Below, piece after piece: positions 10,461 to 17,812 of a stretch of 64,000 nt of DNA. The translations under genes and the position numbers were made by a program. The notes under the pieces are model-generated. The model was not told the DNA's origin. It worked only from the letters and a program-made list of their open reading frames with translations, and searched no databases. The DNA is from an uncultured Selenomonadales bacterium (lineage in GTDB: Bacteria; Bacillota; Negativicutes; Selenomonadales; Selenomonadaceae): assembly GCA_900321035.1 (NCBI GenBank), contig ONUH01000012.1:1-64000 (forward strand), read 5' to 3'. How positions within the stretch are numbered: position 1 is the stretch's first letter; the number at the start of each line of letters is the position of its first letter.

Positions 10461-10817
10461 ATGCAGAACAATCGCCTACGCTACCTTCGGGAAAAGGAAG
10501 GCCTGACGCAGACGAACATCGCCCATGCGCTCCACATCGGCCAGTCCACGTACAACCGCTATGAGCGCGGCATCCGCGAGCCGGACCAGGAGACCTTGAA
10601 AAAAATCGCAGACTATTTCCACGTCTCCCTCGATTTCCTTCTGAAGCACGATCGTCCCTACACGCGGAAGGAACTGGGCGTCGAATTGACAAACTTCTTG
10701 ATGGACGGCTCGTACAAGATCTTTTCCAAGACCCCGACGCAAAAAGACCGGAAAAAACTCGTCAACCTCATCGCCGCGCTTTACGGCGACGAAATGGAAA
10801 CCAAAAAACGTTCATAG
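10461..10817 (+). CDS. XRE-family helix-turn-helix regulator
   Basis: 118 residues. The N-terminal Cro/C1-type HTH spans residues 5-60 (LRYLREKEGLTQTNIAHALH then STYNRYERGIREP and DYFHVSLDFLL). The remaining about 55 residues are charged and mostly helical, with no known ligand domain. AAAGGGAGG lies upstream of the ATG. It is monocistronic, ending at the terminator at 10821-10870. The target is not evident. Confidence 0.9.
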   Translation: MQNNRLRYLREKEGLTQTNIAHALHIGQSTYNRYERGIREPDQETLKKIADYFHVSLDFLLKHDRPYTRKELGVELTNFLMDGSYKIFSKTPTQKDRKKLVNLIAALYGDEMETKKRS

Positions 10818-10820
10818 TGC

Positions 10821-10870
10821 AAAGGAGCTATCGCACGAAAGCAAATTTTCCATGCGATAGCTCCTTTTTT
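10821..10870 (+). terminator. Terminator of the XRE gene
   Basis: AAAGGAGCTATCGCA pairs with TGCGATAGCTCCTTT and ends in TTTTTT. Four bases separate it from the stop codon. Confidence 0.85.
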
Positions 10871-10906
10871 AATACGACAGTCTTTTTTCCTCTTGTGCCG
10901 CAGCCG

Positions 10907-11572
10907 TTATTCGTTTTTAAGCTCCATCCAGTCGCCGCCGCATGCCAGAACGCCTTCGTCCTCCATGCGCCCGATCTCCCGCGTCAGCGCGCTGCGGTTG
11001 CAGCCGAGAACTTTCGCGAGCCGCACACGCCCCGGCACTTGTACCTTGCGCGTCTTCTGCGCTTTCCCCTGATGCATCAGGTAGAGCCGCAGCCGTTCCC
11101 GCAGTGTGTGCTGGGACAGGACCTCGATTTGCTGCAGCAGCGCGAACATCATGCGCGACAAGATGGCGAACATGTTCCTCGCTACGATGCCCTGCACGCG
11201 GCCCGGCTTTCCAAAAGCCCGCTCCAAATTGCGGTACGGCAGCCAAAGCACCGAAGTCTTCTTGCGCATTTCCAGCATCATGTTGCTGCAAACATCCGTG
11301 CCGACCACCGCCCACACATTGCCGAACAGCGCGCCGTCCTTCAGCTCGTAGCCGAGCACCTCGCAGCCGGAAGAATCCGTCAAAAGCACGTGTATCAATC
11401 CGCCCAGCACAATCCCGACGCACGGATCGTTCCCGTGCGTGTAAGGAATACGCGCCCCTTTTTGGAACTGCTGCACATAGCCGCCCACTTTCCGGATAAA
11501 CGCCTCGATCGCGTCCGCCTCGACGCCGGAGAAGAGCGGCAACTCCTGAAACTCACACTCCTGTTCTTCCAA
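10907..11572 (-). CDS. Crp/Fnr-family transcriptional regulator
   Basis: About 221 residues, the usual family length, if translation begins at the TTG at 11572, which has GGGAGG 7 nt upstream. The upstream in-frame ATGs lack sites. A cyclic-nucleotide-binding-like beta barrel occupies residues about 15-130 (LPLFSGVEADAIEAFI near its start) and a C-terminal winged helix follows (RLAKVLGCNRSALTREIGRM). No N-terminal Fnr-type cysteine cluster is visible. It lies downstream of the redox cassette at 11768-13252 but is separated from it by a terminator. Confidence 0.88.
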   Translation of the reverse strand: MEEQECEFQELPLFSGVEADAIEAFIRKVGGYVQQFQKGARIPYTHGNDPCVGIVLGGLIHVLLTDSSGCEVLGYELKDGALFGNVWAVVGTDVCSNMMLEMRKKTSVLWLPYRNLERAFGKPGRVQGIVARNMFAILSRMMFALLQQIEVLSQHTLRERLRLYLMHQGKAQKTRKVQVPGRVRLAKVLGCNRSALTREIGRMEDEGVLACGGDWMELKNE

Positions 11573-11645
11573 TACGCACCCTCCCATACGGTCATGTCCG
11601 GACGTCATGCCTTGCCCGGCTTTTATGATTTCGATTATAACATAC

Positions 11646-11684
11646 AAAAACCCCATGCGAGGTTGCGTTTGCAACCAGCATGGG
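11646..11684 (-). terminator. Terminator of the tlpA-like redox cassette
   Basis: On the reverse strand CCCATGC and GGTTGC pair with GCAACC and GCATGGG (one bulge) and are followed by GTTTTTG. The next sequence, GTTATAATCG at 11635-11644, provides a -10 (TATAAT) for the Crp/Fnr-like gene. Confidence 0.7.
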
Positions 11685-11767
11685 ATTCTTTTTGACTTTA
11701 TGGATTTCCTGACAGGAAACACGTGATACCCGCGCGACTCAGCCGGGCCTGTTTCCGTGATCCCTGA

Positions 11768-12262
11768 TTACAGCGCTTTCCTCAAAAACGCTTCCAATTC
11801 CGCCGCGCTCATGCCGCCGACATGCTCGGCGATAATCGATCCGTCCGTTCCGACGAGGACGGATTTAGGAATCGCGTCCAGATTGTAATCGTTGCCGATC
11901 TTGTTCAGGGCGCCCGTGTACACGGGAACGGTCAGACCCCGGCTCTGTACGAAGGCCGCAGCGGCGCCCTTTTCATCATCTACCGACACCGCGGCGAAAT
12001 GCAGCCTGTCGCCGTACGTCTTGTACATCTCCTCAATGGCGGGCATCTCCCCCACACAGGGGGGGCACCAGGTCGCCCAGAAATTCAGGAACACCGGCTT
12101 TTCTCCCGCCAAACCGTAAATCGTCGTGTCCGACGCGTTGACGACGCCGACCAGCGCCTCGTCCGGCGCCGCCTTCGCCGATGCTGACGGACCGCCGACC
12201 AGGAACATAACGCCTGCCGCCAATACCGCAAAAAACAAAACCGCTAATTTTTTCATCTTCAT
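11768..12262 (-). CDS. TlpA/ResA-like thioredoxin-fold protein, exported
   Basis: 164 residues. An N-terminal signal peptide or anchor ([20 protein letters not shown]) is followed by an AhpC/TSA-Redoxin domain with NFWATWCPPCVGEMP; the WCPPC pair is the redox-active disulfide. This type reduces or rearranges disulfides outside the cytoplasmic membrane. The start overlaps the stop of the upstream ferredoxin-like gene (ATGA); the second ATG at 12256 has better Shine-Dalgarno spacing. A longer frame upstream of 12262 exists but only reads through the upstream gene. It is the last gene of a three-gene cassette. Confidence 0.93.
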   Translation of the reverse strand: MKMKKLAVLFFAVLAAGVMFLVGGPSASAKAAPDEALVGVVNASDTTIYGLAGEKPVFLNFWATWCPPCVGEMPAIEEMYKTYGDRLHFAAVSVDDEKGAAAAFVQSRGLTVPVYTGALNKIGNDYNLDAIPKSVLVGTDGSIIAEHVGGMSAAELEAFLRKAL

Positions 12263-13122
12263 TCTCCTCCGTTTCCTTCTGTTTCTTGATCCTTCTCTCC
12301 AACTCCAAGTTTTCGGAACGAGATTGCCGCCATCGGACAGGCGTTCACGCACCTGCCGCAGGAAATGCAGTGCGCGTCCCCCGCCATCTCCGCGTCCATC
12401 GGGCAGACCGCCGCGCATCGTCCGCAATGCACGCATTTTGCCTCCTCCACCGTCACGCCGAACAGCGCGAGACGGTTCCAGAAGCCGTACCAGAGCCCCA
12501 GCGGACAAAGAAAGCGGCAAAAAGGACGATACACCGCCGTCATCGCGACGAGCAAAACCGCAAGCAACGCCCCCTTCCAAACCGTCAGCCAGCCCGCCGC
12601 CGAAAACAGCTCCGGGCGGAGCGCCATGAGCGGAATCGCGCCTTCCAGTGTTCCCGCTGGGCACACATACGCGCAGAACAGCGGCTTTCCGACGCCCGCG
12701 GCGAGGTACGCCAAATACGCCCCTGCGCCCGCCAGCGCCAGCATCGCCCAGCGGAGCCGCGTCAGTGAACGCATCCACGGCTTTTTCCCGAACTTCGGCA
12801 CGGGGACGCGGTGCAGCAAATCCTGTACCAGCCCGAAGGGGCAAAACCAGCCGCAGATCATCCGCCCGAAAGCCAACGCGAACAGCAGCAGCAAGCCCAG
12901 CACATACAGCGGGAACTTCGGCGCCACGCCGCTCATGGAGCTTTGCCATGAACCCACCGGGCACGCGCCCAGCGCCCCCGGACAGGAATAGCAGTTCAGC
13001 CCCGGCACGCAGGCCGTTTTGAGCGGGCCGCGATAAAGCCGCCCCGTCAGCCAGCCGGGAAGATTCCCGTTCGCCAGCGCCGTACTGATTGCCTGCACTA
13101 ACAATCTCTTACCCAAGGCCAA
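12259..13122 (-). CDS. NapH/YccM-like membrane 4Fe-4S protein
   Basis: 287 residues. Four or five membrane segments carry CxxxCP motifs typical of this family (CGWFCPFGL near residue 93 and CRFLCPLG near residue 205). The C-terminal cytoplasmic part has two 4Fe-4S clusters ([12 protein letters not shown] and [12 protein letters not shown]). Such proteins move electrons across or along the membrane. Here the partner is probably the downstream TlpA-like protein rather than a nitrate reductase, because no nap genes are present. Translation starts at TTG 13122 or TTG 13116; GGAG lies upstream inside the preceding small gene. Confidence 0.9.
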   Translation of the reverse strand: MALGKRLLVQAISTALANGNLPGWLTGRLYRGPLKTACVPGLNCYSCPGALGACPVGSWQSSMSGVAPKFPLYVLGLLLLFALAFGRMICGWFCPFGLVQDLLHRVPVPKFGKKPWMRSLTRLRWAMLALAGAGAYLAYLAAGVGKPLFCAYVCPAGTLEGAIPLMALRPELFSAAGWLTVWKGALLAVLLVAMTAVYRPFCRFLCPLGLWYGFWNRLALFGVTVEEAKCVHCGRCAAVCPMDAEMAGDAHCISCGRCVNACPMAAISFRKLGVGEKDQETEGNGGE

Positions 13123-13252
13123 CGCACTCCATACAGATTCGCGCCGCCTTCGCCAAGACCGCCCGATGCTCGCCGCGCCAAATCCCCGCCGCGATCAAAG
13201 CAATCGCCAAACCGAAAAACCACCGCCGCAAAAACGGTTCCCCCTCTCCCAT
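13109..13252 (-). CDS. Small CXXC membrane protein (CD1871A-like)
   Basis: About 47 residues from the ATG at 13252, or about 40 from a TTG further in that has a better Shine-Dalgarno (GAGAGGGGG). One hydrophobic helix ([14 protein letters not shown]) is followed by [22 protein letters not shown]. The C-terminal CMEC plus VGLG matches the small CXXC family I know beside NapH-like and thioredoxin-like genes in Clostridia. The gene overlaps the NapH-like gene by 14 bp. It is likely the first gene of the cassette. Confidence 0.8.
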   Translation of the reverse strand: MGEGEPFLRRWFFGLAIALIAAGIWRGEHRAVLAKAARICMECVGLG

Positions 13253-13267
13253 TTTCCTGCCGCTTCT

Positions 13268-13276
13268 ATTATAACA
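13268..13276 (-). promoter_or_regulatory. Extended -10 promoter of the redox cassette
   Basis: On the reverse strand TGTTATAAT forms an extended -10 about 15 bp upstream of the small CXXC gene. No good -35 is seen, which an extended -10 can tolerate. Confidence 0.55.
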
Positions 13277-13347
13277 GAAAATGAACGCACGCACGCTTAA
13301 AAAGCAATTAAAAAAGTTTCCACGTTAGCCTTATAATCTCCCCAAAC

Positions 13348-13376
13348 AAAAAAGACGGCGCAAGGCCGTCTTTTTT
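13348..13376 (-). terminator. Terminator of the OmpM porin gene (bidirectional)
   Basis: GACGGC pairs with GCCGTC around a 5-nt loop, with six A on one side and six T on the other, so it can end transcription in either direction. It lies 28 bp beyond the porin stop. Confidence 0.8.
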
Positions 13377-13404
13377 GCTGTATTGAAGAGGAGTGGAAAT
13401 GCAA

Positions 13405-14700
13405 TCAGAAGAGGAACCGAACGCGGCTGAACATAATCTTTTTCCCCATTTCATCGCTAATAGTCTTGCCATCGCTGTAACCAAGCATGAGAATCGTGTT
13501 CGGAAGGATTGTCACATTCGCGCCGACAAACCAGCCCTTCTGATCGGTATCGAAGTAGTCATACGTCGGAACAAGGGAAGCAAATTGGCCGAGGTGGCGA
13601 TACCCTGCCTCAATGCCAAAGGAGCCCGGCTTATTGGCCTTCGCTCCCTTATAGGTAAGCTGAATATTATACGCCTTGCGCTGCGCGCTGCTGTTCAGCA
13701 CATCGGCTCCAGCGGCATTCGTAGACTCACCTTTGGTATTCTGCGCATAAGCGCCGGAGAGACGGAAATCGCCGAACTTATAGCCGAGACCGACCGTCCA
13801 AATGTCTGCGCTCTTATCGCCATAGGCATTCGTCCAATTTTCCTCATCCCCGAAATGATGATAGCCAATACCGGCGTTAAACTTGTTCTTGCTGTAAGTG
13901 AGCTCTCCTCCCACATAAGATGATGCGCCGTTAGCTGTTGCATAATTGTGCTGCGTATTATCGGTGCGGCCTGCCCCAATCGAGAATTTCAAATCTTTGC
14001 CGAAAGTCACGCGACCGCCGGCCAGATAATCATCCATGATGATACCTTCATCAACGGTCGACCAGAAAATCGTGCGGCCGAGCTCAATCTTCGTGTTACC
14101 ATAAACGCCCTCGACATATGCCCATTTCATGTACACGTCGTTGATGTTGTTCGCATCCTTGAGATTTTCCCTGAATGCTTTGGCGTTACCACCATAGTAG
14201 ATACCAGCCTTGCCCGTCCAATTCTTGTTGATGGTGAAGCTCGGCTTCAGACGGAGCTGCGCAAAATTTTGGTGGAAGTTGTTGTCCTCTCTGTCTTTAT
14301 TGCTGTGCTCAAGGATTTTTCTGTTGAACTGATAACGAAGCTCGCCGCCCCACTTCACATTGTCGACTTTCTTTTCGAGAGCCGCAACGCGAACGCCGAG
14401 GTTGTTCAGCTCATCGGCGAACTCAGCAGCCAGCTTGTCGATCAGGGCCTTGTCTCCGCCGCCCTTCGCCATGGCGCGGGCGATCATCTGGGCCATCTCG
14501 TAGCGGGTGATCTCCTGGTCGCCACGATAGGTGCCGTCGCCGTAGCCTTCGATGACACCGTCGGCAGCCAGCTGCGCAATCGCGTCATACGCCCAATGGT
14601 CGGCAGGTACGTCCTCGAACGGGTTCGCCGCGGCGAACGTCGTGGAGGCTGCGCCAACGACGATAGCCGTCGTCAACGCGGAAACGAGTGTCTTTTTCAT
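13405..14700 (-). CDS. OmpM-type outer-membrane porin with SLH domain
   Basis: 431 residues. A signal peptide (MKKTLVSALTTAIVVGAAST, cleaved after TFA) is followed by one SLH domain at about 25-75 (FEDVPADHWAYDAIAQLA and GYGDGTYRGDQEITRYEMA), which binds peptidoglycan-linked polymers. A short coiled coil (about 85-115) and a beta-barrel of about 310 residues follow, ending in the outer-membrane-typical terminal F (SRVRFLF). This architecture is the hallmark of Negativicutes. AGGGGG lies upstream of the ATG. A cobalamin riboswitch with its own terminator ends about 325 bp upstream on the same strand, so the porin may be B12-controlled. Confidence 0.95.
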   Translation of the reverse strand: MKKTLVSALTTAIVVGAASTTFAAANPFEDVPADHWAYDAIAQLAADGVIEGYGDGTYRGDQEITRYEMAQMIARAMAKGGGDKALIDKLAAEFADELNNLGVRVAALEKKVDNVKWGGELRYQFNRKILEHSNKDREDNNFHQNFAQLRLKPSFTINKNWTGKAGIYYGGNAKAFRENLKDANNINDVYMKWAYVEGVYGNTKIELGRTIFWSTVDEGIIMDDYLAGGRVTFGKDLKFSIGAGRTDNTQHNYATANGASSYVGGELTYSKNKFNAGIGYHHFGDEENWTNAYGDKSADIWTVGLGYKFGDFRLSGAYAQNTKGESTNAAGADVLNSSAQRKAYNIQLTYKGAKANKPGSFGIEAGYRHLGQFASLVPTYDYFDTDQKGWFVGANVTILPNTILMLGYSDGKTISDEMGKKIMFSRVRFLF

Positions 14701-15024
14701 AAACCAATTCCCCCTATAAAATTGATAGTTTGAAACTTATCGCAAATCGAAACATCGCCCCGCATTCCTCCCGCTCTTGCCGGACGGCACCCGACGCATC
14801 ATCACGCCGTGCCTTCATCCTTCGCGGCTGGAATATGAAGTTTTGTTTCGGAAATGCCGTTCTTCTTGCCCTCCCCTCTGGGGAGGGGGGACCGCCGCAG
14901 GCGGTGGGTGAGGTTCCTCAACGTAGAACTTGCATAAACATTACATCCTACGCCCTCATCCGTCGCGCTTCGCGCGCCACCTTCCCCAGAGGGGAAGGCA
15001 AGATTACCTTTCCTGACCAATCGC
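14701..15024. other. Gene-free leader between the B12-riboswitch terminator and the porin
   Basis: No credible gene on either strand. It contains the paired REP-like elements at 14869-15000. Near the porin start, TTGCGATAAG and TTTTATAGG on the reverse strand are only weak promoter candidates, so read-through from the riboswitch promoter remains possible. Confidence 0.5.
14869..15000. repeat. Two REP-like elements in inverted arrangement
   Basis: One unit reads CTTGCCCTCCCCTCTGGGGA and onwards; the second, about 80 bp away, ends CCCCAGAGGGGAAGGCAAG. The outer arms are near-perfect complements over about 22 bp, so the whole could fold into one large hairpin. Each unit belongs to the family seen at 3736-3785, 19168-19217 and 22540-22592. 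Confidence 0.7.
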
Positions 15025-15073
15025 GCAAATATCCAAAAAAATTCCGCCCGTTCCCTTGCGGAATCGAGCGGGA
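15025..15073 (-). terminator. Expression-platform terminator of cobalamin riboswitch 1
   Basis: On the reverse strand CCGCTCGATTCC pairs with GGGAACGGGCGG around GCAA and is followed by AATTTTTTTGG. The same arrangement follows riboswitch 2 at 31371-31407, supporting ligand-dependent termination. Confidence 0.75.
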
Positions 15074-15142
15074 CCATCCGTCGCGCAAAAAACGCGCGGA
15101 TATTGCACCCGTCCCTCTCATCCTTCGCAAGCAGGACGCAAC

Positions 15143-15398
15143 CCCCATGACGGATCTTCTGGCTCGGTTCGCCGCGCGGCTCCGGCCTTCCCGGTTTCCC
15201 AGTGGCTACGGAACTGTCGAAAAACGACCTATGCATTCAGCTTGCGCTATCTGCACAGTCTATCTTTCCCAGTTCCTGTTTCGGGCGCGCTCCCCTTACA
15301 GCTGCGGGACAGCACAGGCGTCGCACCTGTTTTCCCGCCATGAGGAAACGATATCTTCTATGATTGCATCAAAAGCAGGCGGCCTTGCCACCTAAAAT
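15143..15398 (-). promoter_or_regulatory. Cobalamin (B12) riboswitch 1
   Basis: The reverse strand carries the B12-element landmarks in order: TTTTAGGTGGCAAGG, the receptor core CTGTCCCGCAGCTGTAAGGG, the B12 box GCCACTGGGAAACCGGGAAG, and AGCCAGAAGATCC. It is followed by a terminator hairpin. The only gene downstream on that strand is the OmpM porin. The sequence closely resembles riboswitch 2 at 31476-31655. Confidence 0.93.
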
Positions 15399-15405
15399 AT
15401 GTTTC

Positions 15406-15455
15406 ATTATACGCAAATGAATTTCATTTTACAATACGAATACCCGTATAGGTAT
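15406..15455 (-). promoter_or_regulatory. Promoter of riboswitch 1 with upstream palindrome
   Basis: On the reverse strand TTGTAA (15429-15434), 17 bp and TATAAT (15406-15411) form the promoter. Just upstream, 15440-15455 is an imperfect palindrome ATACCCGTATAGGTAT. The same promoter and palindrome precede riboswitch 2. Confidence 0.8.
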
Positions 15456-15572
15456 CTTCAAGGAAATCCAAGACGCATTTCCCCATTTCCCCTTACGGCG
15501 CTAAGGAAGTCCTGATTTTTACAAAGAATTTCTAAAATGAATATGAAATAAAATTTTTTTTAAAAAATTTTT

Positions 15573-15644
15573 AAATTCCATCTTGCTATTTATTTTTTGT
15601 TGTGATATGATTTCTTCGCAATAAATTCCAACGTGCTATTTATT
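15573..15644 (+). promoter_or_regulatory. Promoter flanked by two 22-bp direct repeats
   Basis: AAATTCCATCTTGCTATTTA (15573 onward) and AAATTCCAACGTGCTATTTA (15623 onward), each continuing with TT, are 22-bp direct repeats with two mismatches, 50 bp apart. The -35 TTGCTA (15583-15588) lies in the first repeat; TATGAT (15606-15611) follows after 17 bp; the second repeat is downstream of the start site. This layout suits repression, perhaps by the TetR protein encoded at 17093. Confidence 0.6.
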
Positions 15645-15661
15645 CGAAAGAAGGCGCATCT

Positions 15662-17029
15662 ATGAACGTATTCAACAAACTATTCAAGACCGCGGATGAA
15701 CGGAAGTATTTCCACATTGCGCTGCCTGCGGCAGTGGAATGTGTGTTCATGAGTTTTTTAGCTTCCGCCGATTTGATCATGGTGGGAGCGCTGGGCGCGG
15801 TATCCATTGCGGCTGTCAGTATCTTCGCACAGCCCCGCATGATCCTTCTCTGCTTCGCGCGTTCCATCGCGTCCGCCGTCACGCTGCTGACCGCAAGGAA
15901 AGCCGGGGCGCAGGATGTTGCCGGCGTTTCGGAGCTGCTGCGCAAGTCGCTGTTCCTCGCCGGTATCTTCATGGGGCTGCTCCACATCCTGTTCTATTTC
16001 CTGCTGGAAAAGATCTTATTGCTGATGGGCGCCGGAAGCGATTACCTCCCGCAGGCGCTGCTGTACAGCCGCATAGCCATCTTCTCGGTCTATGTCACGT
16101 CGATGACTTCGGTATTGCAGGCTGTCCAGCTTGGTTTCGGGGAAACGGGCGCGATCATGCGCACGAACGTGACCGGCAATATCGTGAATATCATCGTGAA
16201 CGGCCTGCTGATTTTCGGCGTGGGCCCTTTCCCCAGGCTGGGCGTCGTGGGAGCCGCCATCGGCACGGTGATCGGGACTATGTTCACTTTGTTGTATACG
16301 GTTTATATCATGAACAACAACAAGTACTTTTCCCAGGGCGGCAGCTTCATTCCCGACAGGAAGTACTTCAGGGAAATCCTGCCGATATTCGGCAGCATCA
16401 TCAGCGAGCAGGGCTTCGAGCGTCTCGGCATGGTTCTTTTCACCCGGATGGCGGCGGGGCTTGGCACGGTTCCCTTTGCGGTGCACAGCATCTGCATGAG
16501 CGTGGTTGACTATTACTGGGATTTTGCTACCGGTCTGGGCAAGGCGAGCATGGTTCTTGCAGGACAAAGCTGCGGTGCGAGAAATGAGCGGGACTGGCAT
16601 ATCTTCCGCAAGATCGGCGTCAAGTGGGGACTGATTTTTTCCACTGTCAGCTTTGCGTTTATTTTCCTGCTGCGGGAGCCGATCTTCCTGCTTTACTCCG
16701 ACGACCCGGCTGCGCTGTCGATGAGCGGGATCATCATGTTCGTTGTTGCCCTCGTAGGATATCCGGAAGCGCAGGGGCTGGTGTGCGCCGGTATTCTGCG
16801 GGGCAGCGGAAAGACGGCTGTCGTCGCGCTGTATTCTTTTGTGTCCATCGCCGTGCTGCGCCCTATGCTGACTGCTTTTTTCCTGTATGCCGCAGACCTG
16901 GGGCTGTTAGGAGCCTGGATTGCCTTATTCCTGGATCAGTCTATTCGCGCGACCTGCGCGACGCTCTTAGTCCGGCGCATGCAGCAAGATGCCGGAAGCC
17001 GCATGGAAGAATTGGGCCAAACAGCTTGA
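15662..17029 (+). CDS. MATE-family efflux transporter
   Basis: 455 residues and about 12 membrane segments, the standard MATE size, in two similar halves. Conserved glycine/alanine-rich segments are visible in the first half (SADLIMVGALGAVSIAAVSI) and in the second (ATGLGKASMVLAGQSCGA). These inner-membrane antiporters expel cationic drugs or metabolites using sodium or proton gradients; the substrate here is unknown. GAAAGAAGG lies upstream of the ATG. It probably forms an operon with the TetR gene 63 bp downstream. Confidence 0.92.
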   Translation: MNVFNKLFKTADERKYFHIALPAAVECVFMSFLASADLIMVGALGAVSIAAVSIFAQPRMILLCFARSIASAVTLLTARKAGAQDVAGVSELLRKSLFLAGIFMGLLHILFYFLLEKILLLMGAGSDYLPQALLYSRIAIFSVYVTSMTSVLQAVQLGFGETGAIMRTNVTGNIVNIIVNGLLIFGVGPFPRLGVVGAAIGTVIGTMFTLLYTVYIMNNNKYFSQGGSFIPDRKYFREILPIFGSIISEQGFERLGMVLFTRMAAGLGTVPFAVHSICMSVVDYYWDFATGLGKASMVLAGQSCGARNERDWHIFRKIGVKWGLIFSTVSFAFIFLLREPIFLLYSDDPAALSMSGIIMFVVALVGYPEAQGLVCAGILRGSGKTAVVALYSFVSIAVLRPMLTAFFLYAADLGLLGAWIALFLDQSIRATCATLLVRRMQQDAGSRMEELGQTA

Positions 17030-17092
17030 TTGTGCTATACTTATGAGAAATAACCATAATCATAGGATTATGCGGCGACAGGACGGAGAGCG

Positions 17093-17731
17093 ATGGATTT
17101 CATCAGAGCGCGAAACGATGAACAAAAAACGATACGGATAGACCAGATCACAAACGCGGCTGCGGAGCTTTATGTGGAAATCGGCTACGACAAGATAACT
17201 TTCTCAGAAATCGGACGGAAGCTGAATTTTACGCGCCGCAACCTGTACAACTATTTTCGCTGCAAGGAAGATATCTTCCTGACGCTCCTGCTGCAGGATA
17301 TTGAAAAAATGGTGGATGACGCCGAAAAAACGTTTACAAAAAAAGCAGAAGACTCAGAGGTCTTCTGCTTCTCCTGGGCCGAGATGCTGCTTCGTCATCG
17401 GCGGATGCTGTCTTTGCTCGGTATCGTGAACACGGTGATCCTGAAAGGCGCTTCTTCGGATATGCATAACGGTTTCCGCGTTGAGATGAATCGTTCTTTT
17501 GATAGGCTGAAGGTGCTGGTACAGCGTGTCTTTCCGCAATTCACAGAGGAACAGGCGTATCAGTTCGTGGAGTGCGAAAACTGCTATGCGATGACCTTGT
17601 ATCCGGCCAGCCTCGAATATAAAGAATCCCATCGCATTGAAATATTCCCCGACGCCGGTTTCGGCACAAGGGACTTTACATCCCAATTCGTTCAATTCCT
17701 GCGGATATTGCTGAAAGGGCTGCGGAAATAA
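17093..17731 (+). CDS. TetR/AcrR-family regulator
   Basis: 212 residues with an N-terminal TetR HTH at about 15-62 (ITNAAAELYVEIGYDKITFS then EIGRKLNFTRRNLYNYFRCK) and an unassigned ligand domain. It likely represses the adjacent MATE gene through the direct repeats at 15573-15644. The transcript ends in a hairpin at 17770-17812. Confidence 0.88.
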   Translation: MDFIRARNDEQKTIRIDQITNAAAELYVEIGYDKITFSEIGRKLNFTRRNLYNYFRCKEDIFLTLLLQDIEKMVDDAEKTFTKKAEDSEVFCFSWAEMLLRHRRMLSLLGIVNTVILKGASSDMHNGFRVEMNRSFDRLKVLVQRVFPQFTEEQAYQFVECENCYAMTLYPASLEYKESHRIEIFPDAGFGTRDFTSQFVQFLRILLKGLRK

Positions 17732-17769
17732 CTTCCCGATTCCATTGGAAAAGTAAATTTGACATGCAA

Positions 17770-17812
17770 AAGTGCGTTCTGACCGTCTCCGGGCAGAACG
17801 CACTCTTTTTTA
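17770..17812 (+). terminator. Terminator between tetR and the convergent MATE gene
   Basis: AGTGCGTTCTG pairs with CAGAACGCACT and is followed by CTTTTTTA on the plus strand. It probably serves the TetR gene and overlaps the end of the convergent MATE gene. Confidence 0.8.

Noticed and set aside
12263..12964. N-terminal extension of the TlpA-like gene by more than 200 codons
   Set aside because: The extension reads an alternative frame of the NapH-like gene; a signal peptide and translational overlap mark the start near 12262.
12259..13122. Periplasmic nitrate reductase locus from the NapH-like gene
   Set aside because: No napA, napB, napD or napG is present; the neighbours are thioredoxin-like and a small CXXC protein.
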